Positions 7,474 to 16,283 of a DNA stretch of 35,502 nt are shown here, one piece after another. The notes below the pieces were generated by a model that saw only the letters and a list, made by a program, of their open reading frames with translations, searched no databases and had not been told where the DNA came from. This stretch comes from Clostridiales bacterium (lineage in GTDB: Bacteria > Bacillota > Clostridia > Lachnospirales > Lachnospiraceae), in assembly GCA_018366495.1 (NCBI GenBank), contig JAGZHZ010000024.1, positions 1 through 35,502 on the forward strand, in the 5' to 3' direction. The position numbers and the translations under genes were made by a program. The first letter of the stretch is position 1; every line of letters begins with the position of its first letter.

Positions 7474-8262
7474 ATGAGTGTACAGTTGTTAGATAAAACC
7501 AGAAAAATCAATAAACTTCTTCATAATAATAATTCCAGCAAGGTTGTATTCAATGATATTTGTGAAGTGTTGACGGATATTTTGAAATCAAATATTCTGG
7601 TCATCAGCAAGAAAGGCAAGGTTTTAGGAGTAAGCCTCTGCGAGGGAGTTGAAGAGATTAAAGAGTTAATTGAAGATTGCGTTGGCGGTTATATTGATGC
7701 AATGCTGAACGAACGTCTTTTAGGCGTACTCTCAACAAAAGAAAATGTAAATCTGGAGACCCTGGGATTCGAAGGTGACGGCGTAAAAAAATACCAGGCA
7801 ATTATCAATCCAATCGATATCGCCGGAGAACGGTTGGGAACTGTTTTTATGTACAAGTGCGACAGTCAGTATGAGATCGACGATATTATTTTAAGCGAAT
7901 ATGGAACAACTGTTGTAGGGCTGGAGATGATGCGTTCCGTAAATGAAGAAAGCGCAGAAGAAAGCAGAAAGATTCAGATTGTAAAATCTGCAATCAGCAC
8001 GTTGTCTTTCTCAGAACTGGAAGCAGTGATTCATATTTTTGATGAACTGGATGGTTCCGAGGGAATTTTGGTGGCAAGCAAAATCGCAGACCGTGTGGGA
8101 ATCACAAGATCTGTTATTGTCAATGCTCTTCGCAAATTTGAGAGCGCCGGCGTGATTGAATCACGTTCCTCCGGTATGAAGGGAACATATATAAAAGTAC
8201 TGAATGATGTAGTGTTTGATGAGCTTGCTGAGCTGAAAAAGCAAAAAACAAAGACAAAATAA
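7474..8262 (+). CDS. codY: GTP- and branched-chain-amino-acid-sensing global repressor CodY
   Basis: A global nutritional regulator of low-GC Gram-positives. It binds DNA when GTP and isoleucine/leucine/valine are plentiful, and represses biosynthesis, transport and stationary-phase genes. The N-terminal GAF domain (about residues 1-155) begins LLDKTRKINKLLHNN. The C-terminal winged helix holds the signature ASKIADRVGITRSVIVNALRK (about 206-226), then SAGVIESRSSGMKGTYI. At 262 residues it is the normal length. The start is ATG 7474 after GGAGGG (7463-7468). It is monocistronic between two terminators. guaB and a small alarmone synthetase elsewhere in the window bear on its GTP signal, but the link is inference. 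Confidence 0.96.
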   Translation: MSVQLLDKTRKINKLLHNNNSSKVVFNDICEVLTDILKSNILVISKKGKVLGVSLCEGVEEIKELIEDCVGGYIDAMLNERLLGVLSTKENVNLETLGFEGDGVKKYQAIINPIDIAGERLGTVFMYKCDSQYEIDDIILSEYGTTVVGLEMMRSVNEESAEESRKIQIVKSAISTLSFSELEAVIHIFDELDGSEGILVASKIADRVGITRSVIVNALRKFESAGVIESRSSGMKGTYIKVLNDVVFDELAELKKQKTKTK

Positions 8263-8276
8263 ATTTCAAAGAGACG

Positions 8277-8313
8277 ATCCTCTTTTTTGCAGATGCAGAA
8301 AAGGGGATTTTTT
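8277..8313 (+). terminator. Rho-independent terminator after codY
   Basis: Stem ATCCTCTTTT/AAAAGGGGAT (8277-8286/8299-8308, one G-U pair) followed by T6. Confidence 0.8.
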
Positions 8314-8421
8314 ATGTGTAAAAAAAATTTTTAAAATATGAAAAGTTAAGATAAAATGAAAAAATAAAAGAAAATAAGAGAAAAAATGAGAATATATAGA
8401 AAAATATGCTTATAATACGAG

Positions 8422-8450
8422 TTGCACATTTAGCATATTTTATCTAATAT
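8422..8450 (+). promoter_or_regulatory. Sigma-A promoter of groES-groEL
   Basis: TTGCAC (8422-8427), 17-base spacer, TAATAT (8445-8450). The start would be near 8457, placing the CIRCE operator immediately downstream. A TATAAT at 8411-8416 lacks a matching -35. Confidence 0.65.
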
Positions 8451-8461
8451 AAGGCTATCAG

Positions 8462-8488
8462 TTAGCACTCGATGTAAGTGAGTGCTAA
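8462..8488 (+). promoter_or_regulatory. CIRCE operator (HrcA binding site)
   Basis: A perfect match to TTAGCACTC-N9-GAGTGCTAA: half-sites 8462-8470 and 8480-8488. It is the binding site of the heat-shock repressor HrcA, whose folding depends on GroEL. hrcA is not in this window. Confidence 0.98.
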
Positions 8489-8524
8489 TAAAAAGAAGGG
8501 TCTAAGATAAAGGAGGAACCGAAC

Positions 8525-8809
8525 ATGAAATTAGTACCATTGTGTGACAGAGTTGTATTAAAACAGTTAGAGGCAGAAGAAACAACAAAATCCGGAATCA
8601 TTTTAGCAAGTAAATCACAGGAAAAGCCACAGGAGGCAGAAGTGATTGCTGTTGGACCTGGAGGAATGGTAGACGGAAAAGAAGTCGTTATGCAGGTAAA
8701 AGTCGGAGATAAAGTTATCTATTCAAAATATGCAGGAAATGAAGTAAAATTAGAAGATGAAGAATATATCATTGTAAAACAGAATGATATTTTAGCAATC
8801 GTTGAATAA
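8525..8809 (+). CDS. groES: Co-chaperonin GroES
   Basis: The 10-kDa lid of the GroEL chaperonin; seven subunits cap the folding chamber. Family motifs: VPLCDRVVLKQLEAEETTKS at the N-terminus, the mobile loop TTKSGIILASKS (about residues 20-32), EVIAVGPGG and VIYSKYAGNEVK, ending in IVKQNDILAIVE. It has the expected 94 residues. ATG 8525 follows AAGGAGGA (8510-8517). It is the first gene of a CIRCE-controlled operon, 47 bp before groEL. Confidence 0.98.
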   Translation: MKLVPLCDRVVLKQLEAEETTKSGIILASKSQEKPQEAEVIAVGPGGMVDGKEVVMQVKVGDKVIYSKYAGNEVKLEDEEYIIVKQNDILAIVE

Positions 8810-8856
8810 AAGAATCAGGATAGAACAGACAAGCAAAGATCAGGAGGAGATCAATT

Positions 8857-10479
8857 ATGGCAAAAGAAATTAAATATGGTTCCAGCGCAAGAGCAGCATT
8901 GGAAGCAGGCGTAGATAAATTAGCAAATACCGTTCGTGTGACATTAGGACCGAAAGGAAGAAACGTTGTACTGGATAAACAGTTTGGCGCTCCGCTGATC
9001 ACAAACGATGGTGTTACAATCGCAAAAGAGATCGAGTTAGAAGATGCATTTGAAAACATGGGAGCGCAGCTTGTAAAAGAAGTTGCAACAAAGACAAACG
9101 ATGTAGCAGGTGATGGAACAACAACAGCTACTGTTCTGGCACAGGCAATGATCCATGAAGGAGTAAAGAACCTGGAAGCAGGAGCAAACCCAATCGTTTT
9201 AAGAAAAGGTATGAAAAAAGCAACAGCAGAAGCTGTGAAAGCAATCGCTGAGATGAGCAGCAAAGTAAAAGGAAAACATCAGATTGCAAGAGTAGCTGCA
9301 ATTTCTGCAGGAGATGACGAAGTAGGAAATCTGGTTGCAGATGCAATGGAAAAAGTTTCCAACGACGGCGTAATCACAATCGAAGAATCCAAGACAATGA
9401 AGACAGAGCTGGATCTGGTAGAAGGTATGCAGTTTGACAGAGGATATATCTCTGCATATATGGCGACAGATATGGAAAAAATGGAAGCCGTTCTGGAAGA
9501 TCCATATATCCTGATCACAGACAAGAAAATTTCCAATATTCAGGAAATTCTTCCACTGTTAGAGCAGATTGTACAGTCCGGAAAGAAACTGTTAATTATC
9601 GCAGAAGATATCGAAGGTGAAGCATTGACAACATTGATTCTGAATAAATTAAGAGGAACATTCCAGGTTGTCGGCGTAAAAGCACCTGGATATGGTGACA
9701 GAAGAAAAGCAATGCTGGAAGATATCGCAATTCTGACAGGCGGACAGGTAATTTCTGAGGAAGTAGGCTTAGACTTAAAAGATGCTACATTAGATCAGCT
9801 TGGACGTGCAAAATCTGTAAAAGTTCAGAAAGAAAATACCGTTATCGTAGATGGTATGGGAGATAAAGATGCAATTCAGACAAGAATTTCTCAGATCAAA
9901 GCGATGATTGAAGAAACAACATCTGATTTCGACAGAGAAAAACTGCAGGAAAGACTTGCAAAACTGGCAGGCGGCGTTGCAGTGATCCGTGTCGGAGCAG
10001 CTACTGAGACAGAGATGAAAGAAGCAAAACTTCGTATGGAAGATGCTCTGGCAGCTACAAGAGCAGCCGTAGAAGAAGGTATTATCTCCGGAGGCGGTTC
10101 TGCTTACATCCATGCTTCCAAGAAAGTTGCAAAACTGGCAGAGAGCTTAGAAGGTGATGAGAAGACAGGAGCAAAAGTGGTATTGAAGGCCCTGGAAGCC
10201 CCTCTGTATCATATCGCAGCAAACGCTGGTCTGGAAGGCGCTGTTATCATCAACAAAGTAAGAGAATCTGAAGAAGGTGTTGGATTCGATGCTTACAAAG
10301 AAGAGTATGTAAACATGGTAGAAGCTGGTATTCTGGATCCTGCAAAAGTGACAAGAAGCGCACTGCAGAATGCAACAAGCGTTGCAGCTACATTCCTGAC
10401 AACAGAATCATGTGTGGCAAATATTAAAGAAGAGACGCCAGCAGCTCCAGCAGGTGCACCAGGCATGGGAATGATGTAA
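8857..10479 (+). CDS. groEL: Chaperonin GroEL
   Basis: A 60-kDa ATP-driven folding chamber. It has the full 540 residues with the nucleotide-binding signatures VTLGPKGRNVVLDK (residues about 28-41) and DGVTIAKEIELED, the DVAGDGTTTATVLAQ catalytic Asp loop (about 83-97), and the apical domain. It ends in a short GMGMM tail typical of Firmicutes, in place of the longer GGM repeats of enterobacteria. ATG 8857 follows AGGAGGA. It is cotranscribed with groES and closed by a terminator at 10503-10558. Confidence 0.98.
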   Translation: MAKEIKYGSSARAALEAGVDKLANTVRVTLGPKGRNVVLDKQFGAPLITNDGVTIAKEIELEDAFENMGAQLVKEVATKTNDVAGDGTTTATVLAQAMIHEGVKNLEAGANPIVLRKGMKKATAEAVKAIAEMSSKVKGKHQIARVAAISAGDDEVGNLVADAMEKVSNDGVITIEESKTMKTELDLVEGMQFDRGYISAYMATDMEKMEAVLEDPYILITDKKISNIQEILPLLEQIVQSGKKLLIIAEDIEGEALTTLILNKLRGTFQVVGVKAPGYGDRRKAMLEDIAILTGGQVISEEVGLDLKDATLDQLGRAKSVKVQKENTVIVDGMGDKDAIQTRISQIKAMIEETTSDFDREKLQERLAKLAGGVAVIRVGAATETEMKEAKLRMEDALAATRAAVEEGIISGGGSAYIHASKKVAKLAESLEGDEKTGAKVVLKALEAPLYHIAANAGLEGAVIINKVRESEEGVGFDAYKEEYVNMVEAGILDPAKVTRSALQNATSVAATFLTTESCVANIKEETPAAPAGAPGMGMM

Positions 10480-10502
10480 TAAAAGAAGAATCAAAAAATA
10501 AG

Positions 10503-10558
10503 AGAGGATACTCGGAATATATGAATGCAGATTCATAGAGGAGGTATCCTCTTTTTTT
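10503..10558 (+). terminator. Terminator after groEL
   Basis: Outer 9-bp stem AGAGGATAC/GTATCCTCT (10503-10511/10544-10552) followed by T6. An inner hairpin ATGAAT/ATTCAT sits at 10521-10526/10531-10536. Confidence 0.85.
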
Positions 10559-10599
10559 ATAAATGGGGCAGGAATATTAGTGAATTTAGCCAGGAGAAG

Positions 10600-10716
10600 T
10601 TGACAGAAAATGCAGAAGAAATACAATCTTCTATATGAGGCATTGGAACAAAAGAAAAGAAATTTTGTAAAAAGTCAGCGTAAGGGCTTTTCAGACAGAA
10701 AAAAATTCGCTATACT
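10600..10716 (+). promoter_or_regulatory. Two candidate sigma-A promoters ahead of the membrane-protein gene
   Basis: The gene-free stretch 10480-10786 holds the groEL terminator and then two promoter-like sites. The first is TTGACA (10600-10605), 16 bases, TACAAT (10622-10627). The second is TTTTCA (10688-10693), 17 bases, TATACT (10711-10716). The second would start about 64 bases before ATG 10787. Nothing else is recognised in this gap. Confidence 0.5.
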
Positions 10717-10786
10717 ATAAAATAAAGAACAACAGAGCAAATTGAAAAATAAAAAAGAACACAACAGAGCGACGAAGGGGGAACAA

Positions 10787-11293
10787 ATGAGTGATTTATA
10801 TTCGGAACTGATTATAAAGAGAAAAACGCCGCTGACAGAACAGGTCATAAAGAGTCTGATGATTGCGGCCACAGCAGCGCTTGGCTTTTTATATCTGATG
10901 ACAATAAAATGGACTTTTTTAATCGCACTTGTCATTATGGCGGCAGCGGATTACTTTTTTATTCCGGGATTTAATCTGGAATATGAATATCTGTATGTCA
11001 ATGGGGAACTGGACATTGATAAGATTATGGCAAAGTCAAGGCGAAAGAAAGTCTGCAGTCTTGATATGAAGAATCTGGAATGTATGGCACCTTTGCAGTC
11101 ACATACATTAGATAGTTACAAAAATAATAAAAATATAAAAATAGCAGATTATTCTTCCGGTGTGAAAAATGAGCGGCAGTATGGAATGGTTATGAAGGAC
11201 GATCATGGGTTATCTATGGTGATTATTGAGCCAGACAGTGTTATTTTAAACGATATAAAGCGAATTGCACCGAGAAAAGTCAGTACAATGTAA
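10787..11293 (+). CDS. Small membrane protein with two N-terminal helices, unknown function
   Basis: A 168-residue protein. A short basic N-terminus is followed by two closely spaced membrane helices (about residues 24-42 and 45-62, with AATAALGFLYLM and FLIALVIMAAADYFF). A cytoplasmic-looking mixed domain then begins GFNLEYEYLYVNGELDIDKI. The layout reminds me of an uncharacterised Lachnospiraceae family (possibly DUF6106), but I cannot confirm that. The start was set at ATG 10787 because AAGGGGG lies 6 bases upstream; a TTG at 10742 in frame has no such site. It stands alone between groEL and guaB, each of which has its own promoter or terminator. Confidence 0.75.
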   Translation: MSDLYSELIIKRKTPLTEQVIKSLMIAATAALGFLYLMTIKWTFLIALVIMAAADYFFIPGFNLEYEYLYVNGELDIDKIMAKSRRKKVCSLDMKNLECMAPLQSHTLDSYKNNKNIKIADYSSGVKNERQYGMVMKDDHGLSMVIIEPDSVILNDIKRIAPRKVSTM

Positions 11294-11312
11294 AAATTGT
11301 CGAAAAACAGTG

Positions 11313-11341
11313 TTGACTTTTGTTTTTACTTTTGTTAGACT
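11313..11341 (+). promoter_or_regulatory. Sigma-A promoter of guaB
   Basis: TTGACT (11313-11318), 17-base spacer, TAGACT (11336-11341). The start would be near 11348, leaving only about 24 bases of leader, too short for a purine riboswitch. Confidence 0.65.
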
Positions 11342-11371
11342 AGAGAAACTATAGGAAAGTGAGGTAGAAAA

Positions 11372-12826
11372 ATGGGTTGTATTATTGGCGATGGAATTAC
11401 TTTCGATGATGTGCTTCTTGTGCCGTCTTATTCTGAGGTGGTTCCGAATCAGGTTAATTTGTCAACATATCTGACAAAAAAAATTAAGCTGAATATTCCG
11501 ATGATGAGCGCCGGAATGGATACAGTTACAGAGCACAGAATGGCGATTGCGATGGCAAGACAGGGTGGTATCGGTATTATCCACAAAAATATGTCGATTG
11601 AAGCGCAGGCAGATGAAGTGGATAAAGTAAAACGTTCAGAAAACGGTGTTATCACCGATCCTTTTTATTTATCTCCAGAGAATACGTTGGAGGACGCTAA
11701 TAATCTGATGGCAAAATTCAGAATCTCAGGTGTGCCGATCACAGAGAATGGAAAGCTTGTAGGAATTATCACAAACCGTGATTTGAAATTTGAGGAAGAT
11801 TTTTCAAAGAAAATCAAAGAGTCTATGACTTCCGAAAATTTAATTACTGCAAAAGTAGGAATCACTCTGTCAGAGGCAAAGAAGATTCTGGCCAAAGCAA
11901 GAAAAGAAAAATTACCGATTGTAGATGAAAATAACAACTTAAGAGGTCTGATCACAATCAAGGATATTGAAAAACAGATTAAATATCCTCTGTCTGCAAA
12001 GGATGAGCAGGGACGTCTTTTGTGCGGAGCAGCTGTAGGAATCACAGCAAATGTATTGGAGCGTGTAGATGCGCTTGTGAAAGCTCATGTAGACGTAGTT
12101 GTATTAGACTCTGCACACGGACATTCAGCAAATGTTATCCGCTGCGTGAAGATGATCAAAGAGCATTATCCGGATCTGCAGGTAATTGCGGGAAATGTGG
12201 CTACAGGAGCTGCAACGAGAGACTTGATTGAAGCAGGCGCAGATGCAGTGAAAGTTGGTATCGGTCCGGGATCTATCTGTACAACCCGTATTGTTGCAGG
12301 AATTGGCGTGCCTCAGGTGACAGCAGTGATGGATTGTTATGCAGTCGCAAAAGAATATGATATTCCGATCATTGCAGATGGCGGTATCAAATATTCCGGT
12401 GATATGACAAAGGCCATCGCAGCAGGTGCAAATGTCTGCATGATGGGAAGCATTTTTGCAGGATGTGATGAAAGCCCGGGAACATTTGAATTATTCCAGG
12501 GAAGAAAATATAAGGTATATCGTGGAATGGGATCCATTGCAGCGATGGAAAACGGAAGTAAAGACAGATATTTCCAGACGAATGCAAAAAAACTTGTTCC
12601 GGAAGGCGTAGAAGGACGTGTAGCTTACAAAGGAACAGTGGAAGATACCGTATTCCAGCTGATCGGTGGTTTGAGAGCAGGTATGGGATATTGCGGAACA
12701 AAAGACATTGAAGAACTGAAAGAAAATGGAAAATTTGTCAAAATTTCAGCAGCTTCCCTGAAAGAATCTCATCCTCATGATATTCATATTACAAAAGAAG
12801 CACCAAACTACAGTGTAGAAGAATAA
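11372..12826 (+). CDS. guaB: Inosine-5'-monophosphate dehydrogenase
   Basis: Oxidises IMP to XMP with NAD+, the committed step to GTP. The catalytic TIM barrel is interrupted by two CBS domains (roughly residues 95-205; FRISGVPITENGKLVGIIT and KLPIVDENNNLRGLITI). The active-site loop GIGPGSICTTRIVAG carries the nucleophile Cys303. Also seen are MMSAGMDTVTE near the N-terminus, the phosphate-binding ADGGIKYSGD and the flap region near RGMGS. At 484 residues it is standard. It is monocistronic, bounded by its own promoter and a strong terminator. GTP made here is the signal read by CodY upstream and the substrate of the alarmone synthetase at 32044. Confidence 0.97.
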   Translation: MGCIIGDGITFDDVLLVPSYSEVVPNQVNLSTYLTKKIKLNIPMMSAGMDTVTEHRMAIAMARQGGIGIIHKNMSIEAQADEVDKVKRSENGVITDPFYLSPENTLEDANNLMAKFRISGVPITENGKLVGIITNRDLKFEEDFSKKIKESMTSENLITAKVGITLSEAKKILAKARKEKLPIVDENNNLRGLITIKDIEKQIKYPLSAKDEQGRLLCGAAVGITANVLERVDALVKAHVDVVVLDSAHGHSANVIRCVKMIKEHYPDLQVIAGNVATGAATRDLIEAGADAVKVGIGPGSICTTRIVAGIGVPQVTAVMDCYAVAKEYDIPIIADGGIKYSGDMTKAIAAGANVCMMGSIFAGCDESPGTFELFQGRKYKVYRGMGSIAAMENGSKDRYFQTNAKKLVPEGVEGRVAYKGTVEDTVFQLIGGLRAGMGYCGTKDIEELKENGKFVKISAASLKESHPHDIHITKEAPNYSVEE

Positions 12827-12833
12827 ATGATAA

Positions 12834-12880
12834 GCCGCAAAATGGAAGAAAACAACGTTTCATTTTGCGGCAGTTTTTTT
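12834..12880 (+). terminator. Terminator after guaB
   Basis: Perfect 11-bp stem GCCGCAAAATG/CATTTTGCGGC (12834-12844/12861-12871) followed by AG and T7. Confidence 0.92.
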
Positions 12881-12902
12881 GTGGAAAAGAAGGGAGGACG
12901 AA

Positions 12903-14402
12903 ATGATAAAAGAATTAATCGAAAAGATTCAGCAGGGCATACAGATTCGCCAAAATCTGATTCTGCTCAGAAAAGAGATTCAGGATGAAAATCAGAAACG
13001 GGCATTAGCATATCTCCTGGGAGGAGAATATGATCTGTTTGCAGAACTGCTGGAAAATGAAGATGCAAAAGTGCGAAAGAATGCAGCTTTAATTCTGGGA
13101 GAAATGGAATGTGATGAGATGCTTCCTGATTTAGTGCGCGCATATGAGAAAGAACAGACTTTATTTGTACGGCCTGATTTTTTAAAAGCAATTCGTTCTT
13201 ATGAATTTGCTCCATATCTGCCTGTACTGAAAGAGCGAAAAGCTCAGATTGAAAATATGGAGGAAAATGCAGAGGAGATAAAACATTTGCGGGAAGAAGC
13301 TGCATTGCTCCAGAATATGATTTTTATGTATGAAAAACCGAAAAAGCATACATTTACAGGGATACCTGCGGGAAAATCTGCCGAAGTGATTTTGCTGACA
13401 AACAGATGTCAGAGAGAAGCGACGAGAAAGCAGATTAATCTTGATAAAGTGACGATGCTGGCAGGAGGAATTCGTTTTTACACTGACGAGATCGAAAAGA
13501 TTTTAAAGATTCGGACATGGAAAGAGATGCTTTTCCCGATTCCGGGGATCTCTTCTTTGGAGGGAACGCCAGAAGAGATTGGAAGCCTTCTGGGAGGATC
13601 CAGAATGACAGATTTTATCGCAGGTCTTCATAAAGGAAAGGAACCTTTTTTCTTTCGGGTAGAATTAAAGAGCAATATGCCTTTTGAGAAAAAGGGAATA
13701 TGGATTCGGAGAATGGCGGCAAAGCTGGAGGTATCATCCGGAAGAAAATGGAAAAACGCACCGGAAGAATATGAAATTGAAATTCGTCTGATCCAGACAA
13801 AAGACGACAAATTTATACCGCTTTTAAAATTGTATACTATATCAGATGAACGTTTCTCTTATCGCAAAGAATATCTGCCGACTTCCATCGCACCTGTCAA
13901 TGCGGCGCTTTTGATGGAACTTGGAAAGGAATATATGAAAGAAGATGCACAGGTTTTAGATCCATTTTGCGGAGTTGGAACGATGCTGATTGAGCGAAAT
14001 GCGGCTGTGAAGGCACGAACGATGTATGGTCTTGATATTTTGGAGGAAGCAGTAGAAAAGGCAAGAGAAAATACGAAAAGAGCCGGTCTTCCAATCCACT
14101 ATATCAACAGGAATTTTTTTGACTTTGAGCATGAATATTTGTTTGATGAAATTGTGACAAATCTGCCTGGAAAGAATAAAAACAGAAACGAAGGACAGAT
14201 TGCAGGGCTGTATCAAAACTTTTTTGAAAAAGCAATGACACATTTAAAAGATGGAGGAATCTTGCTCTTATACACATCTGAAAAAGCATTGATTCAGAAA
14301 AACTGCAGACGATATCCGCAGTATCATTTCAGAAAAGAATATCTGATCAATGAAAAAGAAAAAAAGAGTCTGTTTATTCTGCAGATGTACCGAGATAGAT
14401 AG
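12903..14402 (+). CDS. HEAT-like repeat protein fused to a THUMP/Trm-type SAM methyltransferase domain
   Basis: A 499-residue protein, probably an RNA guanine-N2 methyltransferase. Residues about 1-115 are helical repeats (RKNAALILGEMECDEMLPDL looks like a HEAT unit). Residues about 150-330 are a mixed region that could be a degenerate THUMP-like RNA-binding part. A Rossmann methyltransferase begins near 350: SAM motif DPFCGVGTMLIERNA, acidic motif MYGLDILEEAVEKA, and catalytic-loop motif VTNLPGKN near 420. The NLPG motif replaces the more usual N/D-PP-[YF] and is closer to the DLPFGK of the THUMPD3/Trm14 group. ATG 12903 was chosen for GGGAGG 5-6 bases upstream. No separate promoter is seen after the guaB terminator. 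Substrate unknown. Confidence 0.75.
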   Translation: MIKELIEKIQQGIQIRQNLILLRKEIQDENQKRALAYLLGGEYDLFAELLENEDAKVRKNAALILGEMECDEMLPDLVRAYEKEQTLFVRPDFLKAIRSYEFAPYLPVLKERKAQIENMEENAEEIKHLREEAALLQNMIFMYEKPKKHTFTGIPAGKSAEVILLTNRCQREATRKQINLDKVTMLAGGIRFYTDEIEKILKIRTWKEMLFPIPGISSLEGTPEEIGSLLGGSRMTDFIAGLHKGKEPFFFRVELKSNMPFEKKGIWIRRMAAKLEVSSGRKWKNAPEEYEIEIRLIQTKDDKFIPLLKLYTISDERFSYRKEYLPTSIAPVNAALLMELGKEYMKEDAQVLDPFCGVGTMLIERNAAVKARTMYGLDILEEAVEKARENTKRAGLPIHYINRNFFDFEHEYLFDEIVTNLPGKNKNRNEGQIAGLYQNFFEKAMTHLKDGGILLLYTSEKALIQKNCRRYPQYHFRKEYLINEKEKKSLFILQMYRDR

Positions 14403-14431
14403 AGAGTCAGCGAGAAGAAGGAGGAAACAGC

Positions 14432-16237
14432 GTGGCACAGAAAAAATTGCTGAAACGAGAAGAAGTAAAAAAAGAAGATTGCTGGGCAATCGAAGACTTG
14501 TATGAAAACGATGAGCTTTGGAGGGAAGACACAGAAAAACTGCGCAGTCAGATCAAAGCGATCGGTGAGTTTAAGGGAAAATTGACAGAGAAGAAAGAGA
14601 CACTGCTGCAGTTTTTAAATGAATATGCAAAACTGATGGAACGCCATGAAAAAATTCATGTATATGCAAATCAGAAACTTCATGAAAATACAAAAAACAG
14701 TGTGTATCAGAAGCTGGCAGGCGAAGCACAGGTGCTGGAAAATCAGGTGAGCAGTGCAACTGCATTTGCAGTGCCTGAGATTCTGACTCTGGATGAGGCA
14801 AAACTGGATCAGTGGATGGAACAGAGTAAAGAACTGAAATTTTATAAGAGATTTTTAGATGAGATTCTGCGTGGAAAATCTCATACGCTTTCCATAGCAG
14901 AAGAAGAAATGCTTGCCAGAGCAGGTGAGATGGGCAATGCACCGTATCAGATCTATGCAATGTTTAACAATGCAGACATTACATTTGGAAGTGTGAGAGA
15001 TGAAAATGGAGAAGAGCAGGTGCTCTCATCAGGACGTTTTGTGGCAATGGAAGAAAACAGCGACAGAAGAGTGAGAAAAGAAGCATTTGAAGTTTTTTAT
15101 CGTTCCTATGAACAGTTTAAAAATACACTTGCAGCTGTATTTGACGCAAATTTGCGTCAATCATCTTTTTTTGCAAAAGAACATCACTATTCATCGTCAA
15201 GAGAGTATTATCTGGACAGCAACGCTATTCCGGTATCTGTCTATGATCAGCTGATTGATACAATCCATGAAAAATTGCCTCTGATGTATCGATATGTAGA
15301 ATTGCGGAAAAAGATTTTGGGGCTGGATGAAATGCATATGTATGATGTATATGTGCCGCTTGCATCTGAGGTTCAGAAAACGTATACATTTGAAGAGGCA
15401 AAACAGATCGTTCAAAGAGGGCTTAAACCATTGGGAGAAAAATATGGTACTGTTTTAAAACAGGGGATGGAAAGCCGTTGGATTGATATCTATGAAAATG
15501 AGGGAAAACGTACTGGGGCATATTCATGGGGGGCATATGGCACACATCCGTATGTGCTGTTGAATTTCAATGGAAATCTGACAAATGTGTTTACTCTTGC
15601 GCATGAAATGGGTCACGCTCTTCATTCTTATTTCTCAGACGAAGCACAGCCATATCTGTATGCAGGATATAAGATTTTTGTAGCTGAAGTAGCTTCGACG
15701 TGTAATGAGGCTCTTCTGATTCACTATCTGCTGGAACAGTCAAAAGATGAAAAGGAAAGAATGTATCTGATCAATTATTTCCTTGACAAGTTTAAGGGGA
15801 CGATGTTCCGTCAGACGATGTTTGCAGAGTTTGAAAAAATCACACATGCTGCTGTGGAGGCAGGAGAGACGATGACAGCAGATCGTCTGTGTGAAATTTA
15901 TCATAAATTGAATCAGTTCTACTTTGGAGACCAGATGATTTCAGATCCGCAGATTGCTGTAGAATGGGCGAGAATTCCACATTTTTATACGCCGTTTTAT
16001 GTATATCAGTATGCAACAGGATTTTCAGCAGCAGTGGCAATCAGCCAGAAAATTTTAAATGGGGAGCCAAACGCAGTAGAAAATTATCTGAAATTCTTAA
16101 GCAGCGGCGGAAGTATGGACCCAATTGACCTTCTGAAAATTTGTGACGTGGATATGACAACATCAAAACCAGTGGAAGAAGCGCTTCAGGTGTTTGAATC
16201 TTATCTGGACGAGTTAGAAAAGTTTAGCATGAAATAG
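14432..16237 (+). CDS. pepF: Oligoendopeptidase F (M3 family zinc peptidase)
   Basis: A cytoplasmic zinc metallopeptidase that cleaves peptides of roughly 7-17 residues, part of peptide turnover. The zinc motif is HEMGH at residues 391-395 (LAHEMGHALHSYF), with the third ligand Glu419 in AEVASTCNEALL. Substrate-binding motif FYTPFYVYQYATGFSAA is near residue 515, also typical of M3B. At 601 residues it has the normal PepF length and no signal peptide. The GTG start at 14432 follows AAGGAGG at 14418-14424. It lies 29 bp after the methyltransferase gene, suggesting one transcript. Confidence 0.95.
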   Translation: MAQKKLLKREEVKKEDCWAIEDLYENDELWREDTEKLRSQIKAIGEFKGKLTEKKETLLQFLNEYAKLMERHEKIHVYANQKLHENTKNSVYQKLAGEAQVLENQVSSATAFAVPEILTLDEAKLDQWMEQSKELKFYKRFLDEILRGKSHTLSIAEEEMLARAGEMGNAPYQIYAMFNNADITFGSVRDENGEEQVLSSGRFVAMEENSDRRVRKEAFEVFYRSYEQFKNTLAAVFDANLRQSSFFAKEHHYSSSREYYLDSNAIPVSVYDQLIDTIHEKLPLMYRYVELRKKILGLDEMHMYDVYVPLASEVQKTYTFEEAKQIVQRGLKPLGEKYGTVLKQGMESRWIDIYENEGKRTGAYSWGAYGTHPYVLLNFNGNLTNVFTLAHEMGHALHSYFSDEAQPYLYAGYKIFVAEVASTCNEALLIHYLLEQSKDEKERMYLINYFLDKFKGTMFRQTMFAEFEKITHAAVEAGETMTADRLCEIYHKLNQFYFGDQMISDPQIAVEWARIPHFYTPFYVYQYATGFSAAVAISQKILNGEPNAVENYLKFLSSGGSMDPIDLLKICDVDMTTSKPVEEALQVFESYLDELEKFSMK

Positions 16238-16252
16238 AGAAAAAATGGATAG

Positions 16253-16281
16253 ACTACCTCTATAAAAAGGAGGTAGTTTTT
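16253..16281 (+). promoter_or_regulatory. Terminator-like hairpin that contains the eno ribosome-binding site
   Basis: ACTACCTC (16253-16260) pairs perfectly with GAGGTAGT (16270-16277) across a 9-base loop and is followed by T5 (16277-16281). The right arm overlaps the eno Shine-Dalgarno AAGGAGGT (16267-16274), and the eno ATG begins at 16284. It can therefore act as a terminator for pepF, as a lid on the eno start, or both. Confidence 0.7.
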
Positions 16282-16283
16282 CT

